DNA of 64,000 bases. Origin: Daphnia carinata. Its lineage: Eukaryota > Arthropoda > Branchiopoda > Diplostraca > Daphniidae. Where the stretch lies: positions 7,812,001-7,876,000 of the forward strand of contig NC_081335.1 of assembly GCF_022539665.2 (NCBI RefSeq), read 5' to 3'. Under the pieces are notes generated by a model, which ran no database searches, was not told the DNA's origin, and saw only the letters and a program-made list of their open reading frames with translations. Shown piece after piece: positions 47,496 to 60,309 of the stretch. How positions within the stretch are numbered: position 1 is the first letter of the stretch; every line of letters begins with the position of its first letter. Both the position numbers and the translations under genes were made by a program.

Positions 47496-49102
47496 TACCA
47501 TATTTTACTGTTGTGAGCTGCAAGGAGACATTCGTCTGCTGTTATTCTCTGCGGCTTTATTTTCGTTACATTTTTTGAATTATTTTTATTAGAATTTTTT
47601 ACTTATTGCGTGTTATGTAACAAAGGATAGCTCTTTGGTAATGTTAACAATGAACAAAGGCAGGTTAAAAATGGTTGGTATGAAAAAGTGAAAAAAATGT
47701 TGAAGCTTACAAAATTTTAATTTGTATTCAAGTTTAGTAAAGTCATTAACAGAGAATTACGGCTCCATTGTATTGTAGAAAATTGCAAGACCAGTGAAAA
47801 TTTTTTTTTTTCAATCTCTGCAGGTGTAATAAGATTTTGTTTTAAAAATATGTTAGTGCTTTGTTTCATAGTGAAGTGAAAGTGTATTCACTGAAGTGAA
47901 AATTTATTTGAAGTGAATCATATATGGAAGACAGTGAAAAGCTACAAATGCCATCAAAGAGAACACCAGGAGAAAACCAAGACTTGAAATTGGAGAAAAC
48001 AGAAACTCTTTTAAAAAACCTGAAACATACAGTATAGTTTGGAATGTGACAACATACTCATGCTTGTACCAACAGTCCATTTACGAAAATGCAAGTGTCA
48101 TACGAACTGTTCACGTTTCATAGCTTTGTGAAACATTTTGAGAGATGTGTAAGTGATATCTTAACTTCTAAACAAAAGCCTTCAACAATGAAAATATGTC
48201 ACATAATGAGACTTTTAGTTCTAGTAGCTCTGTTGAGCATTATTGCAGTTCCAATTTCCTAACTATAGGTCTAAGCTCATCCCAGTATAAATGGCCGTTT
48301 TCACCGATTGCATAGACAGAAACTTTCGAAGCATTTCTTGCCTTAACTAGTGGTTCTTATTTTTTTTCAAATTATACTTTTCCATCTTCCACGTGTAACC
48401 CTTGAACCATGCACACTTCCAATTAGAGAATCTTGTCATCTATCAGACCGTGTTTATTCAAACACCTCATCTTTTAAGGTGAGAAGCGAACTCGTCATCC
48501 TTTCGCCACCCTTCTGTCAGAGTGCAAAAGCATTCCCGCCGGGTGAGTATCTACTAGACAAATGCGTCTATCATTGCTATTTTCTCAGGTAAAGGGGTAG
48601 AAACTGAAAGAATTGGCGCAATTTATCAAGAAGCAATAACATAAACCCAAAGGAACAAGTGATATGACGGTAACTGTTATACTCATATCCAGACTGTGAT
48701 TAGGTTATCAATTTTACTCAGTTTCATGTTGTCATTTCAAGTATTCTTAATCGATACAGTACCACACGGTGTCAGATCTAAGAAAATTCTTTTTTGCAAA
48801 CGTGTTAAAGGCACAAACAATATATCCAGTATAACTAGACATAATCATCATGCTAAATTAAAGACAAAGACTTCATATTGAATTTATCCAAAATAAAATT
48901 TACATAAAAAATGAGGTGCGGCTAGGATGGGCGAAACATTGCATAGTCTGAGGTCCCGTTCTAGCAGATTATGAAATATGACTTTCCAAGTATTGCCTAT
49001 TTGAACTGGAAACGGTAGCAGCAAAGCGTTGCATACTTCCTTTCGCTTGGGACAAACGGCTGAACCAACCCGTCCATTAACACCACTCGCATCTGCTTTT
49101 GA
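47496..49102. other. Gene-free interval with one shared repeat fragment
   Basis: A fragment at about 48050-48150 resembles 24640-24760. Short open stretches near 48350-48880 have no recognisable features. The last few dozen bases are 3' flank of the MIB2 gene. Confidence 0.4.
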
Positions 49103-52100
49103 TCAGTACAGATTAATTTTACGTGCGATCAACTTTCGGCACATATGACAGGTGCGTAACGTTTGCGAACAGCTGTCACACGCACCATGGCCGCAAAGGA
49201 AAGCCTAGAAAAGCATAAACTTTAATTTATGTAACAAAAATAATATATTATGTTTTATATTTACCACATTCCTACGGCGTTCCATACAAATAGAACATGT
49301 ATAAGCCTCTTCTATTTCAGCGATACGAGATTCCAAATATTTTAAGCGATCTTTGCTGGGCTGTTGAGACGAGTGGCTTGATATTGGGGTGCCGTCTGCA
49401 AGAGAGCACAACGTTGAAATGAAACACAATTGAGCATGAGCTATAAGTGAACTTGGACCTTAACAAACCATTAGAAACGATTTTTACTAACCTGCATTCG
49501 CTTTGAGAACAATGACAACATGGCATTTTAAACATTTTTTCATCCGTTGAGCACATTCGGAACAGGTGACGACATGGCCACACGGTTCAAAACGCACATC
49601 CGGCGGATTTTCACAGCAGACGATGCATTCAATGCCGGCGGAAGGTGGCAACGATTGATCGGGCGACCCCCCTTTACTGGTAATTTTTGTCTCGCACGGA
49701 ATGACGACTGAATCAGATTCAGTAGCAATTTCGCCGCCAACCGAAGCTGGCGAAAGCGAAGTTCGATGGTTAACGTAACTCATCAACGTTTCCCATACAG
49801 AAGAGTCAGCAATAAGGTCCGCACATGTTTTGTTTCTGCGATTGCGGACTTCGGGATTACAACCAAGCTGCACCAAGTAACAAGCGATTGCCAGCGCTAG
49901 ACTATGATTTGGATTTCGGCCATTCGCATGTAAACATTGTTGGATCTTGATTTGAAATATTCGTTAAAATCCTTTTCGATGAAAGAGAAAATTCAAAAGA
50001 AACCTACACTGAATATGTTGGGTGACATCGTAGTGCTGGCTTCTCCTTGGAGTGAATGCAACTTGAGACAGGCAACGTGGATTCCCGTATCACCATCTTC
50101 ATCCGCAGCCGTCACATCGGCGCCGGCTTCCACTAAGAGCTCGACAAGCGGAGCATGTCCTTGGGAAACCGCTAGTAGTAAGGGCGTCTGCCTCCGGTTG
50201 TTCAGTGGATCAACGCAGCACTGGCCGACATCCAACAGCAGTTTAGCCATCTAAAAAAAGATTACGCAGAAATGCTTTAGAAGAGCTCTGAGGGAATGCC
50301 AGATAACGAACAAGCGCCAACCTGAACATGGCCATTCAAACTAGCTAAATGAAGGGCGGCGAATCCGTCATCCTTTTTCACATCCACCAGCTGTCGGCTG
50401 CGCATCAAAATGCGCTCCGCAGCGCTTAAAAAACAGTCCAAGATGTTTAACTGTTGGTATTAAATAAATTTCGTTCCATCGTTCCATACTTACAAATAAT
50501 TCCCTTTCAGAGCGGCGTGATGAAGAACATTGAAACCTCGCGTGTTCCTCAGTGTACAATCGACAGCTGATGACGAAGCTAAAGCTTCTATAATATCCGC
50601 ATTCTCTTTGCCGATTGCATCGTGCAGGGCCGTGTCTCCGTATGAATCCTAGTTCAATTTTTGAAGATAACTTTAACGTGTCCTTATCAGGGATGGTTAA
50701 TGTACGAGTAGAAATTCGTACTTGCACATTTACGTCACATCCGTATTTAAGAAGCATTTGAACACAAGCAGGGAATTGCTTATTAACAGCAACATGCAAA
50801 GGAGTACATCTCCCACGATTCGTACTATCAATAATGGCACCTTTCTTGATTAGCAATTCCATAACTTCGGGTTGATTTCTGTAACAAATAATATCAACAA
50901 TAAGTTTCTACAACGTAGGGAAATCATCAGGGAAATCCTGATAATGTTACCCAAAAGCGGCATAATGTAATGCTGTATCGCCGTCATCGTCAGCGATTTC
51001 CATGGATGCCCCTTTGGACAACAAGAATCCAACCAGTTCAGTGTGACCCTGATGAGAGGCAACTTGCAGGCAAGTTTTCCCGCTGCTTTTGGCGTTCGCT
51101 TTATCGGGATGCTGTAGTAATAGTTGTTCGAAGATATTAAATTGACCCTGTGCAGCCGCCCTTACAAGCCGATCGGCTATAGTGCCCTCATTCAACGTTC
51201 CCGGCTGATAGCTGGGATGGGACAGGGAAAGTGGTTGTTGTTGCTGTTGTTTCGGGCCACTCACAAGCAGATGAGACAGCAATGAAGCCAAAGGATCTGA
51301 AAAACGCAAATTCGGACATTTAAGACACCGTTAATAGTAATACTAATAAAATAGAGAAAAAGGAAACCCACTTATGTGCTCTTGACGAACGCTTGCAGCC
51401 ATGGTATTATGCAGTTCTGTCGCTGAACCAGGCAATGGCGTAAGACATAATGGATTGAGAGTCCAAGTCTGTCCATCCACAGTGACTCGTAGATCACCAT
51501 CGTCATAAACTTTTGTCACCTTTCCGATTTTACCAAGAGCCTAGGAAAAAGATTTAATTATTATTTTTTTAATTTATTCTTTTCAGATAATACGGAGTTG
51601 TGCGTAATTTTATTTGACAGAAGCGTCGTGTTTCAACTATGTTGCATTGTTAAAAATCATACATACCAATCGCATTAAATCAACCCACTCTCCATGGCCT
51701 CGTTGAAGAAGTTTCACGTGTACAATATCATCGGTTAGCCTTACTGCGTCTCCGACGGAAAAGGCCGATAAACGATAAATTGCTCGCGGATGGAACGTCC
51801 AGCGCTGGTTACTGCCATCAAATTGAACACGAATATCTCCCCTTTCGGTGACGCGGTGAACTGTTCCGACGTGACCTATGCACTGTTGACCACCAGGAAA
51901 AAGGGGGGAAAAAGACGGAATGTCATCTTGCAACGCTAAAATTTGAATTCGACAGATTTACCTCCACCATCCGAGGATTCCATCCACCATGTCCTTCTTG
52001 CATTTCTCGAAGTCGATCAGCGTCAACTGTAACTTTGACTTTGTCTCCTACGCTAAAAGCTGCGGCGGCGCTTGGGGAGCTGGGACCGCGCGAAGGTCTG

Positions 52101-53480
52101 CTGGTGGAATCGTTTGACAGTCCCAAAACCGGAAGTGCTTCACGATAGTAATATCCCCCAACAGCAGCATGAACACACTTCAAATCCACTTTACCCTTGT
52201 GTCCCAGACGGTAAACGTTTGTTGAGCCAGAAGCCCAAGCTACATTAGCGACGCTGCGGCCAGATTCATTATCCCAGCCTCGCAAATCAACAACCCTGCC
52301 AATCTTCCCTTCTCCACCATCCTTTATGGAAAAAATAACTATGAGTAAAATCAACTGTCGAAAAAAAATTCATTTTTGCATACCTGGTTGCCCCAGTCCC
52401 AATCAGGTCCCCGAACGACTTTGGCCCCAACAAATATACCTTTGACTTGAAGTTTTATCATGCTTTGTCTTTTATCCAAAATAACACTGTGAATTCAGAG
52501 ATAGAACACAGGCACTAGAATTATGTAAGACTTAAGAAGCAAAAATACCCAAACGACGATGCATTTTCATAGCGTGAAAATGAGTGAGCAAGATCGTGTT
52601 TATCTTCCATAAAACAGGATGTGCACAGATCAAAATCTTTGCATAATTGGCACTTCCATCTCATTCCTGAGATTCCCTGGCACTTGCAGCCATCACATAC
52701 AATATTCTGAAACTTAACACCAACTGGGGCATTATCCCATACCTGCATTATCCCAATAATTGTAGCATTAAAACACAACTGAAAACACAACAACAATAAA
52801 ATTGATTTTGTCTTACCCTTAAATCATAAGCTCCTTGATAACCAACACGGTAATTCGTTCTAGCACCAGCATCCCACTGCACGACAACTGTTTTGTCAGG
52901 GCTTGATGGGCTTCCGGGTTTACCTATTTCAACAACGGTTCCAACATTCCCGTCGCCACCATCCTGGTTACCCTGCATTTGTTTTCAAACAAAATATAAT
53001 AGGTTGCAAGTCATGTCAGTTTTTTAGTTCTACTATTTGTTTTGAGATTCATCTAACATTTTGCATTAATCATATTTATTAAAAGCAACAGTGCTATGGA
53101 AGTTAATTGCACAATAGAACCATTGAAATCTAATGGGAACATAATTCCTTATTCTAAAATCACTGTATTTGAATATGAACTCTATTGTGTATGAGCATAA
53201 TCTGCTGTATTCAAATTTGAAACCATAGCTCGAAACAGCCATACAAATTTTTTATGATATCCCGGGAAGATGGTAATTTCCATTAAGGTCTTCAAGCATA
53301 GATCATGCTTAAGAAACTGCCACCGCCACAGGAAAAATGAATGAGATCTTTTATTGGATGTACAGGATTTAATTTAAAACTTTTATGTTCTTAAGGAACA
53401 GCTGATTATGTACATAATAGAGTGGCTGTACTTACCCATTTCCAATCAGGTCCTCGAACTACTCGAAGTCCTACATCCAT
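49103..53480 (-). CDS. MIB2: E3 ubiquitin-protein ligase mind-bomb 2
   Basis: This RING ubiquitin ligase works in Notch ligand (Delta/Jagged) endocytosis and, in flies, muscle integrity. About 14 exons run from ATG 53480-53478 (exon 1, 53436-53480, MDVGLRVVRGPDWKW) to TGA 49103-49105. The order is MIB/HERC2 domain 1 (QDGGDGNVGTVVEIG), ZZ zinc finger (CDGCKCQGISGMRWKCQLC), MIB/HERC2 domain 2 (GWDNESGRSVANVAWASGST), the repeat region with MQEGHGGWNPRMVE and LLQRGHGEWVDLMRLV, then eight or so ankyrin repeats (e.g. GKTCLQVASHQGHTELVGFL). A RING (CIVCCENPPDVRFEPCGHVV) and a C-terminal RING (CSICMERRRNVV, then FLCGHGACDSC and CHMCRKLIARKINLY) follow. GSPSSPDKTVVVQWD and the two-RING layout favour MIB2 over MIB1. 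No lesions are seen. Confidence 0.93.
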
Positions 53481-56400
53481 TTCTCACAATAATACTTATG
53501 TGAGAAGTTTGAACTTAGTAATTGTACGTTAAAGCTCTTGCTAACCCATATCTTCGGAAATCTCAATGTCTTTTTAAACAAACATTCCGTACGAACACAA
53601 TAAACTCTAACTTTTTTAATTTTATAGAAGCACAAACTTTCAGGATACTACCAAACCAAGATAATGTTTTGATACATTTGATCTCTAGGCATTTTATCGA
53701 ACGAAAAGTGTAACTCAAAAATAACAGTAGCAAAATAACAAACTATTAAATCGACGTGGAGAGCTTTTACACCCACAATAAACTTTCAAGAACGGATTGG
53801 GGGGTACGCAAAGTGCGGACCTGGCTGGGTAAAATGCTGTATTCGGTTGCGGAAATCCCGCAATTAACGCGAGAGAATCCCAGTGACGCAATGAAAACCG
53901 TAAATTGATTGTCGTTATAGAAACAAACAGAGTATCAGCATCATATGAAGTATTTTTCATTTTCGCAAGCGCTTACCACAGGAAATCTCATTTTCATTAT
54001 TTATTATCATCTTTTCCAAACAGATTGCGCTGAAACATTTTCTGCATTCATCTTAATGATTGCTTTCTGAAACTACCAGCCAAGCTTCTTGTTCAACATT
54101 TTTGTAGGGCAAAATCTGCTTGATCTCATGATCTGGATGCTTTACATTGATGGTTGGAGGGCCCAAAACACTTTCCTAATGCCAGGAATAGCTGATATAT
54201 GTATGGCATCCAATTAAGGTTCAAAAGGAATAGGCCCCAAAGACAAAATATCTAATGACATATTATAGTCAATTACAACAGGACACATTTTATCACAATT
54301 GAGCTAGGTAATTCAAACGTAGCTTTTGTTGCCTCTCATTAATTACTACGATTTTGGATTCTAAACTGTTATTGTTGTTGACATTTGCCTTAACGTCAAC
54401 AGTATTAAATTTTTTTCAGATCACAAAATATAAAGGCACAACCTTTAACATCATTGGGGAAAATAGTTGGCTGGAAATGTGATTGCCTTTGGAGTATGGC
54501 AAATGAAAGATTAAGACTACTAATAGTTTGATAAAACATAATAACTATCTAATAGTTACTGTGACACACACTCCTGATATCAGAGGTGAGAAGTGACATG
54601 AGATTTCAAATGTCAGAACTTCAATAAGAAAATAACAATTATTCCGTCTATAATTGGGTTGGACGCAAATTCAATTGTTCGTCGAAAACTATTAACGAAT
54701 ATCATGCAATAAAAAAACTCAAGTAAACAACATTTTAAAACATGACACCACAGTTGTTTCAACCACTGCATTATTTGATGCACCTTAATTATGTTGAACA
54801 TGCTACTCAAACGTAGGCATTGAGTTTTTTATTGCTTATACAATCACTGCGCCGAAAAGAAATGGATGTATGGTAGCTACAAACATATATTAATATGAAA
54901 CACTTTTCGCACCAATAGTCCATATCTATTTTCCCTTTTTTTAGCCTTACCAACCAGATCTTCATGCAACCACTCCTTACATATCTACATCAACCCAGGT
55001 CGACAAATCTGTGTTAACGAGGATCTTGGACATAAAAAAAGTACGATTCATGCAGCATATTTGTATCCGTTTGTATTTTACTTTTATGCCGATTTTTTTT
55101 CATTTTAACGCAGCTCTATTTTGATCCTTATTTCATTGTGAGAATTCTTCTCAGTGGTCCTTCACGTCTTTTTGTCACTTTCAACCCTATAACATTGTCT
55201 TAATAGACGTATTGGTTTGAATACCCGTCGGCCTCCGTTACCTACCCCCCTCCGCAATTTTTTCCAGGTCCTATTTTTAGGAATAGCCTATAAACTCTTT
55301 GGATGGAATATTGACACGTTCACTGGATGCCTCTGCAAATACCCTACACAATACAGTGTCATATGCAGCAATAAGCCAGCCCTGAAATTGGCTAATTAAA
55401 GCAGTTAATATTTGAAGTCAACACAATAACATCGGTTGGTTTTATTATCGATTACGGATTGTAATAGAAACCAGTCGTCTCTTGTCCCGACTTTGTGTGA
55501 TAACGAAACGCCTAACAATCACGACGAAAAGCTCTTAAATACACATATGGGCATAGGTATTTGGTAAAGATTTATGTCAATTCGAACTTGAATATTTAAG
55601 GGGGATTCCTACTTGTTTTAAGGATAGGTTTAGTTTTGTGTTTACATTTCTTCGTCGAATTGAAAACATTTACCTTTTACATTACCGATTTTTTTTCATA
55701 TTCAGGTGAAATACTGCCTGTTTACCTGCCTTCTCCAACCTACAGCATGGAGATGGAATGAAATCCCCAGCCGCTTTTAAGACTGAGCGTGGAACCCAGG
55801 AGGAAAAAGTTTTCTTTTATTCGTTTGTAAATTACAACGCAGCTTAGGAAGTATATTATTTGTAGCGCCAGTACTCCTATACGGCTATCCTGAAAGTGCG
55901 ATACGGTATAATTATACATACTGCTTCTCGGTATAATTAAATAGGCCAAATTTGATTGCGCATTTGGCTCGAAATTCACCTTCTCCTATTTCAAAATTCG
56001 CCTTGCCCATGTTTTTTCTGTCTCTGAGTCCATCGAATAGTAGTCTAAATCTATAAGACAAAAGTTGAGCAAATGATCAGAAAGCCTTATTGGTCTGCGC
56101 TGCTAGCGAACGAGTTTCTACTACTTAAACTGATACCAGTTTCATTATTTCTTGCCTTCGCGATTAATGCGTTCTTGAAACATGAGTTGCAACATGCAGG
56201 ACGATCATTTCCCTAGAAGAAACGTATTCCTATTTCGCTTACCATGCAACGCCATGGTTAAACATCTGTAACATGATTCATAAGGCTGACCAACTGATCT
56301 CGGACATCCTTCATCTCTTTCTAACAATCGTTATTTGAATATTGACTTGATTCATGCAAGAGTCATATGAGACCAGAAAATAAGCTTCATGCGAAATCCC

Positions 56401-56489
56401 AGTACAATGTAAAATCAGTCTGGTGGTTGCCTTCTTAGGGTTAACACCTTAAATCCTGTGTTTCTCGCTTATTATTCTCAGACATAGTT
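53481..56489. other. Long gene-free interval
   Basis: The first few hundred bases should hold the MIB2 promoter. Beyond that I find only short open stretches and no recognised domain, RNA gene or repeat. Similarity to the flank of the decayed copy at 37.45 kb begins at about 55910 with ACTGCTTCTCGGTA and becomes continuous near 56540. Confidence 0.4.
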
Positions 56490-57031
56490 TTGAATTCCCT
56501 CGGAAAACAATTTTTTCCATATTACAGGCGTATTTTGTATCGTACTTCGTCACGTTTTATCGTGCCCTACCGTTTATCTTATGCGCCCTATTTTGCGCTT
56601 TCTTCCCTTCTTTTACGGCGACGTGAGGTAAAACAAATTCACTTCATTCCTTGTCTTCTTTTCCATTTGTTATTTCGCATTAATCTTGTCCTAGCCGAGA
56701 AAATATGTTCCAACATTGTGAATTCAACGCTATTTTATTTTAGTTTCAATAGCCTTGAATTCGTAAAGTCTTTAGTTGGAGAGGGAAAATGCTTGATTCT
56801 AGTTTAAGACAAGCACGGACTTCCCTATTGATGTAATTGGTGTAGACCAATGTATTGACATTCAATTTATCGTGTTTTTTAACAAATCGATATTACTTCT
56901 TAAGGTATCACACTTTCTTGTACTGACTTTCACTCTGCAAATGAAATGTCTGAAAAAATGTATATTTTTAAGGATTTTAGCATTATTATTATTTTTTTAT
57001 TAATTAGTTCTTTTATTTTACAAAGGAAGAA

Positions 57032-58561
57032 ATGAGGTTAGCTATTCTTTTAGCATTCGCTTCACTGGCGCTCTGTCCCTATCTTGTCGACTCCGGCTGG
57101 CCAATTGCAGAAAATGGAAAAGTTTGTAAATCGCAATGTTTGAAAAACTTCAGATTGGACTACTACACCTGTGCCACCAACTTGTTTGAGCCCTGGTCGA
57201 TTTGAGTGGGATGATTTCTTTGGAAAACTAGTTGAAATTAACGATGTTTTTTTTTATTTAGGAATAATATTGAAAAATGTAATCCGGCAAGAGTAGTCGG
57301 TAATGGAAAATCGGTGTTAACAAATACCCAACTAGAATTCTGCATGAGCGAGTGTAGAACGCAAGGGCACTCTTACACCTGGTGCTGGACGCACACGAGC
57401 TGGGACTATTGTGAACCAAGTTCGACTAGGATTCGGCAGCATATAACCAGATGGGGAGAATATTGCATAGGTAACTTTAAACGTAGACTGTTATACGTTC
57501 ATGAAGAATGTATAAAACGTGTTTAATGGAATAAAAAATTTTACAAAAAGCGATTTTTCATTTCAGGACCTTGCACTAAAGATGGGTCGGACTATTACTG
57601 GTGCAGGCGTGGATCGGCTTACGACTCGCTTGATAATTGGGACTATTGCTCACCGGAAGTGGGACTAACGCGATTCGCGTTCAAATGCAAGCCGGGACAT
57701 CCGTGCGCCAAGCATGTCGGAAAAGAATACTACTGGTGTTACGTCGAATCCAATCATTTCAAATGGGATTGGGATTATTGTAGCCCGCCTTACGATTTGC
57801 ATGAATTCATGGACGACTATAGCTTGAATTATGTGGGCAATTTCAACGTGCCGGACGAACAAGACTTGCATCGGAGTTGTCAAGTTAGGAGCAAACGCTC
57901 CCCGGGAGATTGGCCGAGCTATCCTTTCCTTTACCGAATTTTAGCAGGTGGGAGGATTTTACCTCAGGAACGGGACATCAACGAAGGAACTGGTCTTGAC
58001 GGGATAGAAAGTAGATCGCTGCGCAACAATCGAGAAAGACCAACTATTAACCAACGACTTCAGATTCCCATACATGTGGCGCGAAACCCAAATGACACTC
58101 CGTGGATATCAACATCGGCTAATTTTGAACTACAAGATTGCACAATTCGAAGGAACGTTGAAAGGCGATACAGGTATAATAATAATAGAGATGTCCATCA
58201 ACTCTATCTGGTTACCATAGATGTCCGTTACCTTACTGCTGGAAGTCAGGGGCATCTCAATCAACGTACTGTTGTGAATTTGGATGACTATCGCATCAGG
58301 AATGTACTACTATCATCTAATATGCAGGCACTTAATTATGCGCGTAGATGGAACGAAGTGTTAATCTATTGGGCAGTACCTTCCCAGGCAATCGTTAACA
58401 GCAGAAGATACTATTTCAATCGATACACAAATCGAGTGGAGGTTATAGAAATTTTTAATCCCAATTACTGCAGAGAAGGTTGCAACGAACAAAGACCAAA
58501 GGATGAAGATTTTTCCGATGAGGATCGCTCCTATGGCGGAGGTTACCCTAATCATGTATAG
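57032..58561 (+). CDS. Secreted Cys-rich protein with putative ADP-ribosyltransferase-like C-terminal domain
   Basis: Three exons are read: 57032 to about 57190, 57262-57470 and 57567-58561. Exon 1 starts MRLAILLAFASLALCPYLVD, a good signal peptide. Its donor is weak (TT|GTTTGA) but is the one that avoids a stop and keeps phase. Three or four Cys-rich repeats share the pattern C...Y.WC....WDYC: YTWCWTHTSWDYC, YYWCRRGSAYDSLDNWDYC and YYWCYVESNHFKWDWDYC. A furin-type site RSKR (57887-57898) follows, then a domain of about 220 residues. That domain has FLYRI (Arg codon 57935), WISTS (58109-58117) and RWNEVLIYWAVP (Glu codon 58355), the R / S-T-S / E spacing of cholera/pertussis-type ADP-ribosyltransferases. 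The residue two before the Glu is Trp, not Gln or Glu. The assignment is by eye and unconfirmed. A poly(A) signal is at 58747. A decayed copy is at 37.45-39.31 kb. Confidence 0.6.
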
Positions 58562-58746
58562 GTTAGATAATTCCGAATTGGCAAGGTTTACTGAATTAGT
58601 ACCATTATGTAACTAACAATGAGATCGACTTACTGCGCTATTTAGAAAGAGACTTAGTCGGAGAAAGTGTTCCCTAAAACTGTAAACCCTATGTTGCTTG
58701 CAAAAAATTATATTTTGGTGGAACGAAAAGATGCGTTTTTTCGTTA

Positions 58747-58752
58747 AATAAA
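58747..58752 (+). promoter_or_regulatory. Poly(A) signal of the Cys-rich secreted protein gene
   Basis: AATAAA about 190 bp after the stop codon, on the coding strand. Confidence 0.5.
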
Positions 58753-59101
58753 TCAGATACGAAACTAAATGACATTTTTTCTTGTCCTTTGTGAGTTAAG
58801 CGAAATAAGCCTTAATACGTTCCCCAACCAAATCCCCCCCCCCCCAAACCCAACCAAAAACAATTGAAACAACAATTTTTTTTGGTATTAAGCAGTGCAT
58901 TTTCAAATTAAAACCAAAACATGATACATTCAAACCGCATTCATACTCACACACACACACACATGCACAACTCGCAATAATTTTGACTAGGATATTTACA
59001 TCAAAGGAATACACATTAACACACACAGTCACTCTTACAGACATACAACAGAATTTAGTGAATGCACGCTATTAATAATTTAGGCCAATTAAAGGACAAT
59101 T

Positions 59102-60276
59102 TCATCGCCTCAAACGTTTCTGGTCAGGAAGAGTTGCTGTAGCATCCTCTTCTCGCTTACGCTTAGCCACTGTTTGGGACGGTCCAGGATAACATCTTAC
59201 GGTCAGTATCTCACCTTTAGCCTTAGCCAAAGCCTCAGCCACAGCCTTAACCTCAGCCAAAAGCTCAGCCAAAGCCTCCCGCTGAGCCTTTACCTCAGCC
59301 CAAGTCTCATCCTCATCCTCCAACTCCTCCTCCAGCTCATCCAACTGCTCCCCCATTTCCTCCAACTCCTCCTCCAGCTCTTCCAACTCTTCCGCCAACT
59401 CCCCCTTCAGCTCCTTCAACTCCTTCTCCAGCTGCTCGTCATCCTTAGCCAAAATCTCACTACAATTCTCAGCCGAAGCCTTAGTCTCTTCTCTTCCTCT
59501 TCCTCCACATCCATATCCTCATCACTAGCCTCAGCCAAATTCTCATCTCCAGCATAAAGTAAAGCTTGAGCCAACTTCCTCACCTCATCATCCACATCCA
59601 CAAGTTCAGCCTTAAACACAAACTCAGCCCAAGCGTTAGCCAAAATCCAATCCTCATCCACATCCCCATCCTCAACCTTAGTTAAATTCTCAGCCAAAGT
59701 CTCAAGAAAAGCTTTAGCCGCCTCCTTCACATCGTCATCCACATCCATAGACTCCGCCTTAATGATAAACTCAGCCCAAGCCTTAGCCGAAGCAACACCC
59801 TTAGCATCAGCCAGAGCCCAAACCTGCTCATCTTCATCCTCCTCTTCATCTTCGACTACATCCCCATCCTCAGCCTTAGCCAAATTTTTATCCCGAACAT
59901 CAAGGAAAGCTTGAGCCAAATCCTTCACCTCATTGTCCACAAAAACAGGCCCAGCCTTAAGGACAAACCTAGCAAAAGCCTTAGCCATAGCCCAATGCTC
60001 CTCCTCATTGATATCCCCATCGTCAGCCTTAGCCAAATTCTCAGCCAAAGTCTCCAGGAAAGCTGTAGCCTCCTCCTTCGCCTCCTCATCCACATCCACA
60101 GACTCAGCCTTAACGATAATCTCAGCATAAGCCTTAGCCATAGCAAAAGCAACAGCCTCATCATGAGCGAAAGGCCAAGTCTCCTCTTCTTCCTCCTTCT
60201 TCTCTTCAACCTCCGTCTTCTCTTCCTGCTCCTCCATGTTTCTCTCTTCCGGTTCCGGGAACACAGGTAAATACAT
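59102..60276 (-). CDS. Very acidic KRKREED-signature protein, member 3, probable frameshift
   Basis: The open frame starts at ATG 60276 (MYLPVFPEPEERNMEEQEEK) and stays open to 59416. It consists of five or so degenerate repeats of about 50 residues built from AKA(Y/F)AE(I/F)(I/V)(V/F)KAE, VDVD(E/D)E(A/V)KE, FLETLAENLAKA-(D/E)DGD and acidic linkers. The rest, a coiled-coil-like Glu/Leu stretch (EQLEKELKELKGELAEELEE) and the signature TVAKRKREEDATATLPDQKR, continues in another frame to 59102. The frame change falls in a GGAAGAGGAAGAG run near 59500, so a 1-base slip there would explain it. No known domain is seen. Its size, charge and NLS suggest a nuclear protein. Confidence 0.5.
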
Positions 60277-60309
60277 CTTCTTATTAGCTTGTGAATAGGT
60301 TGTTAAAAA

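Noticed and set aside
48350-48592. 80-codon open frame with several Cys residues
   Set aside because: It starts in a T-rich stretch, shows no similarity to the Cys-rich repeats at 57 kb, and has no splice or signal features that hold up.
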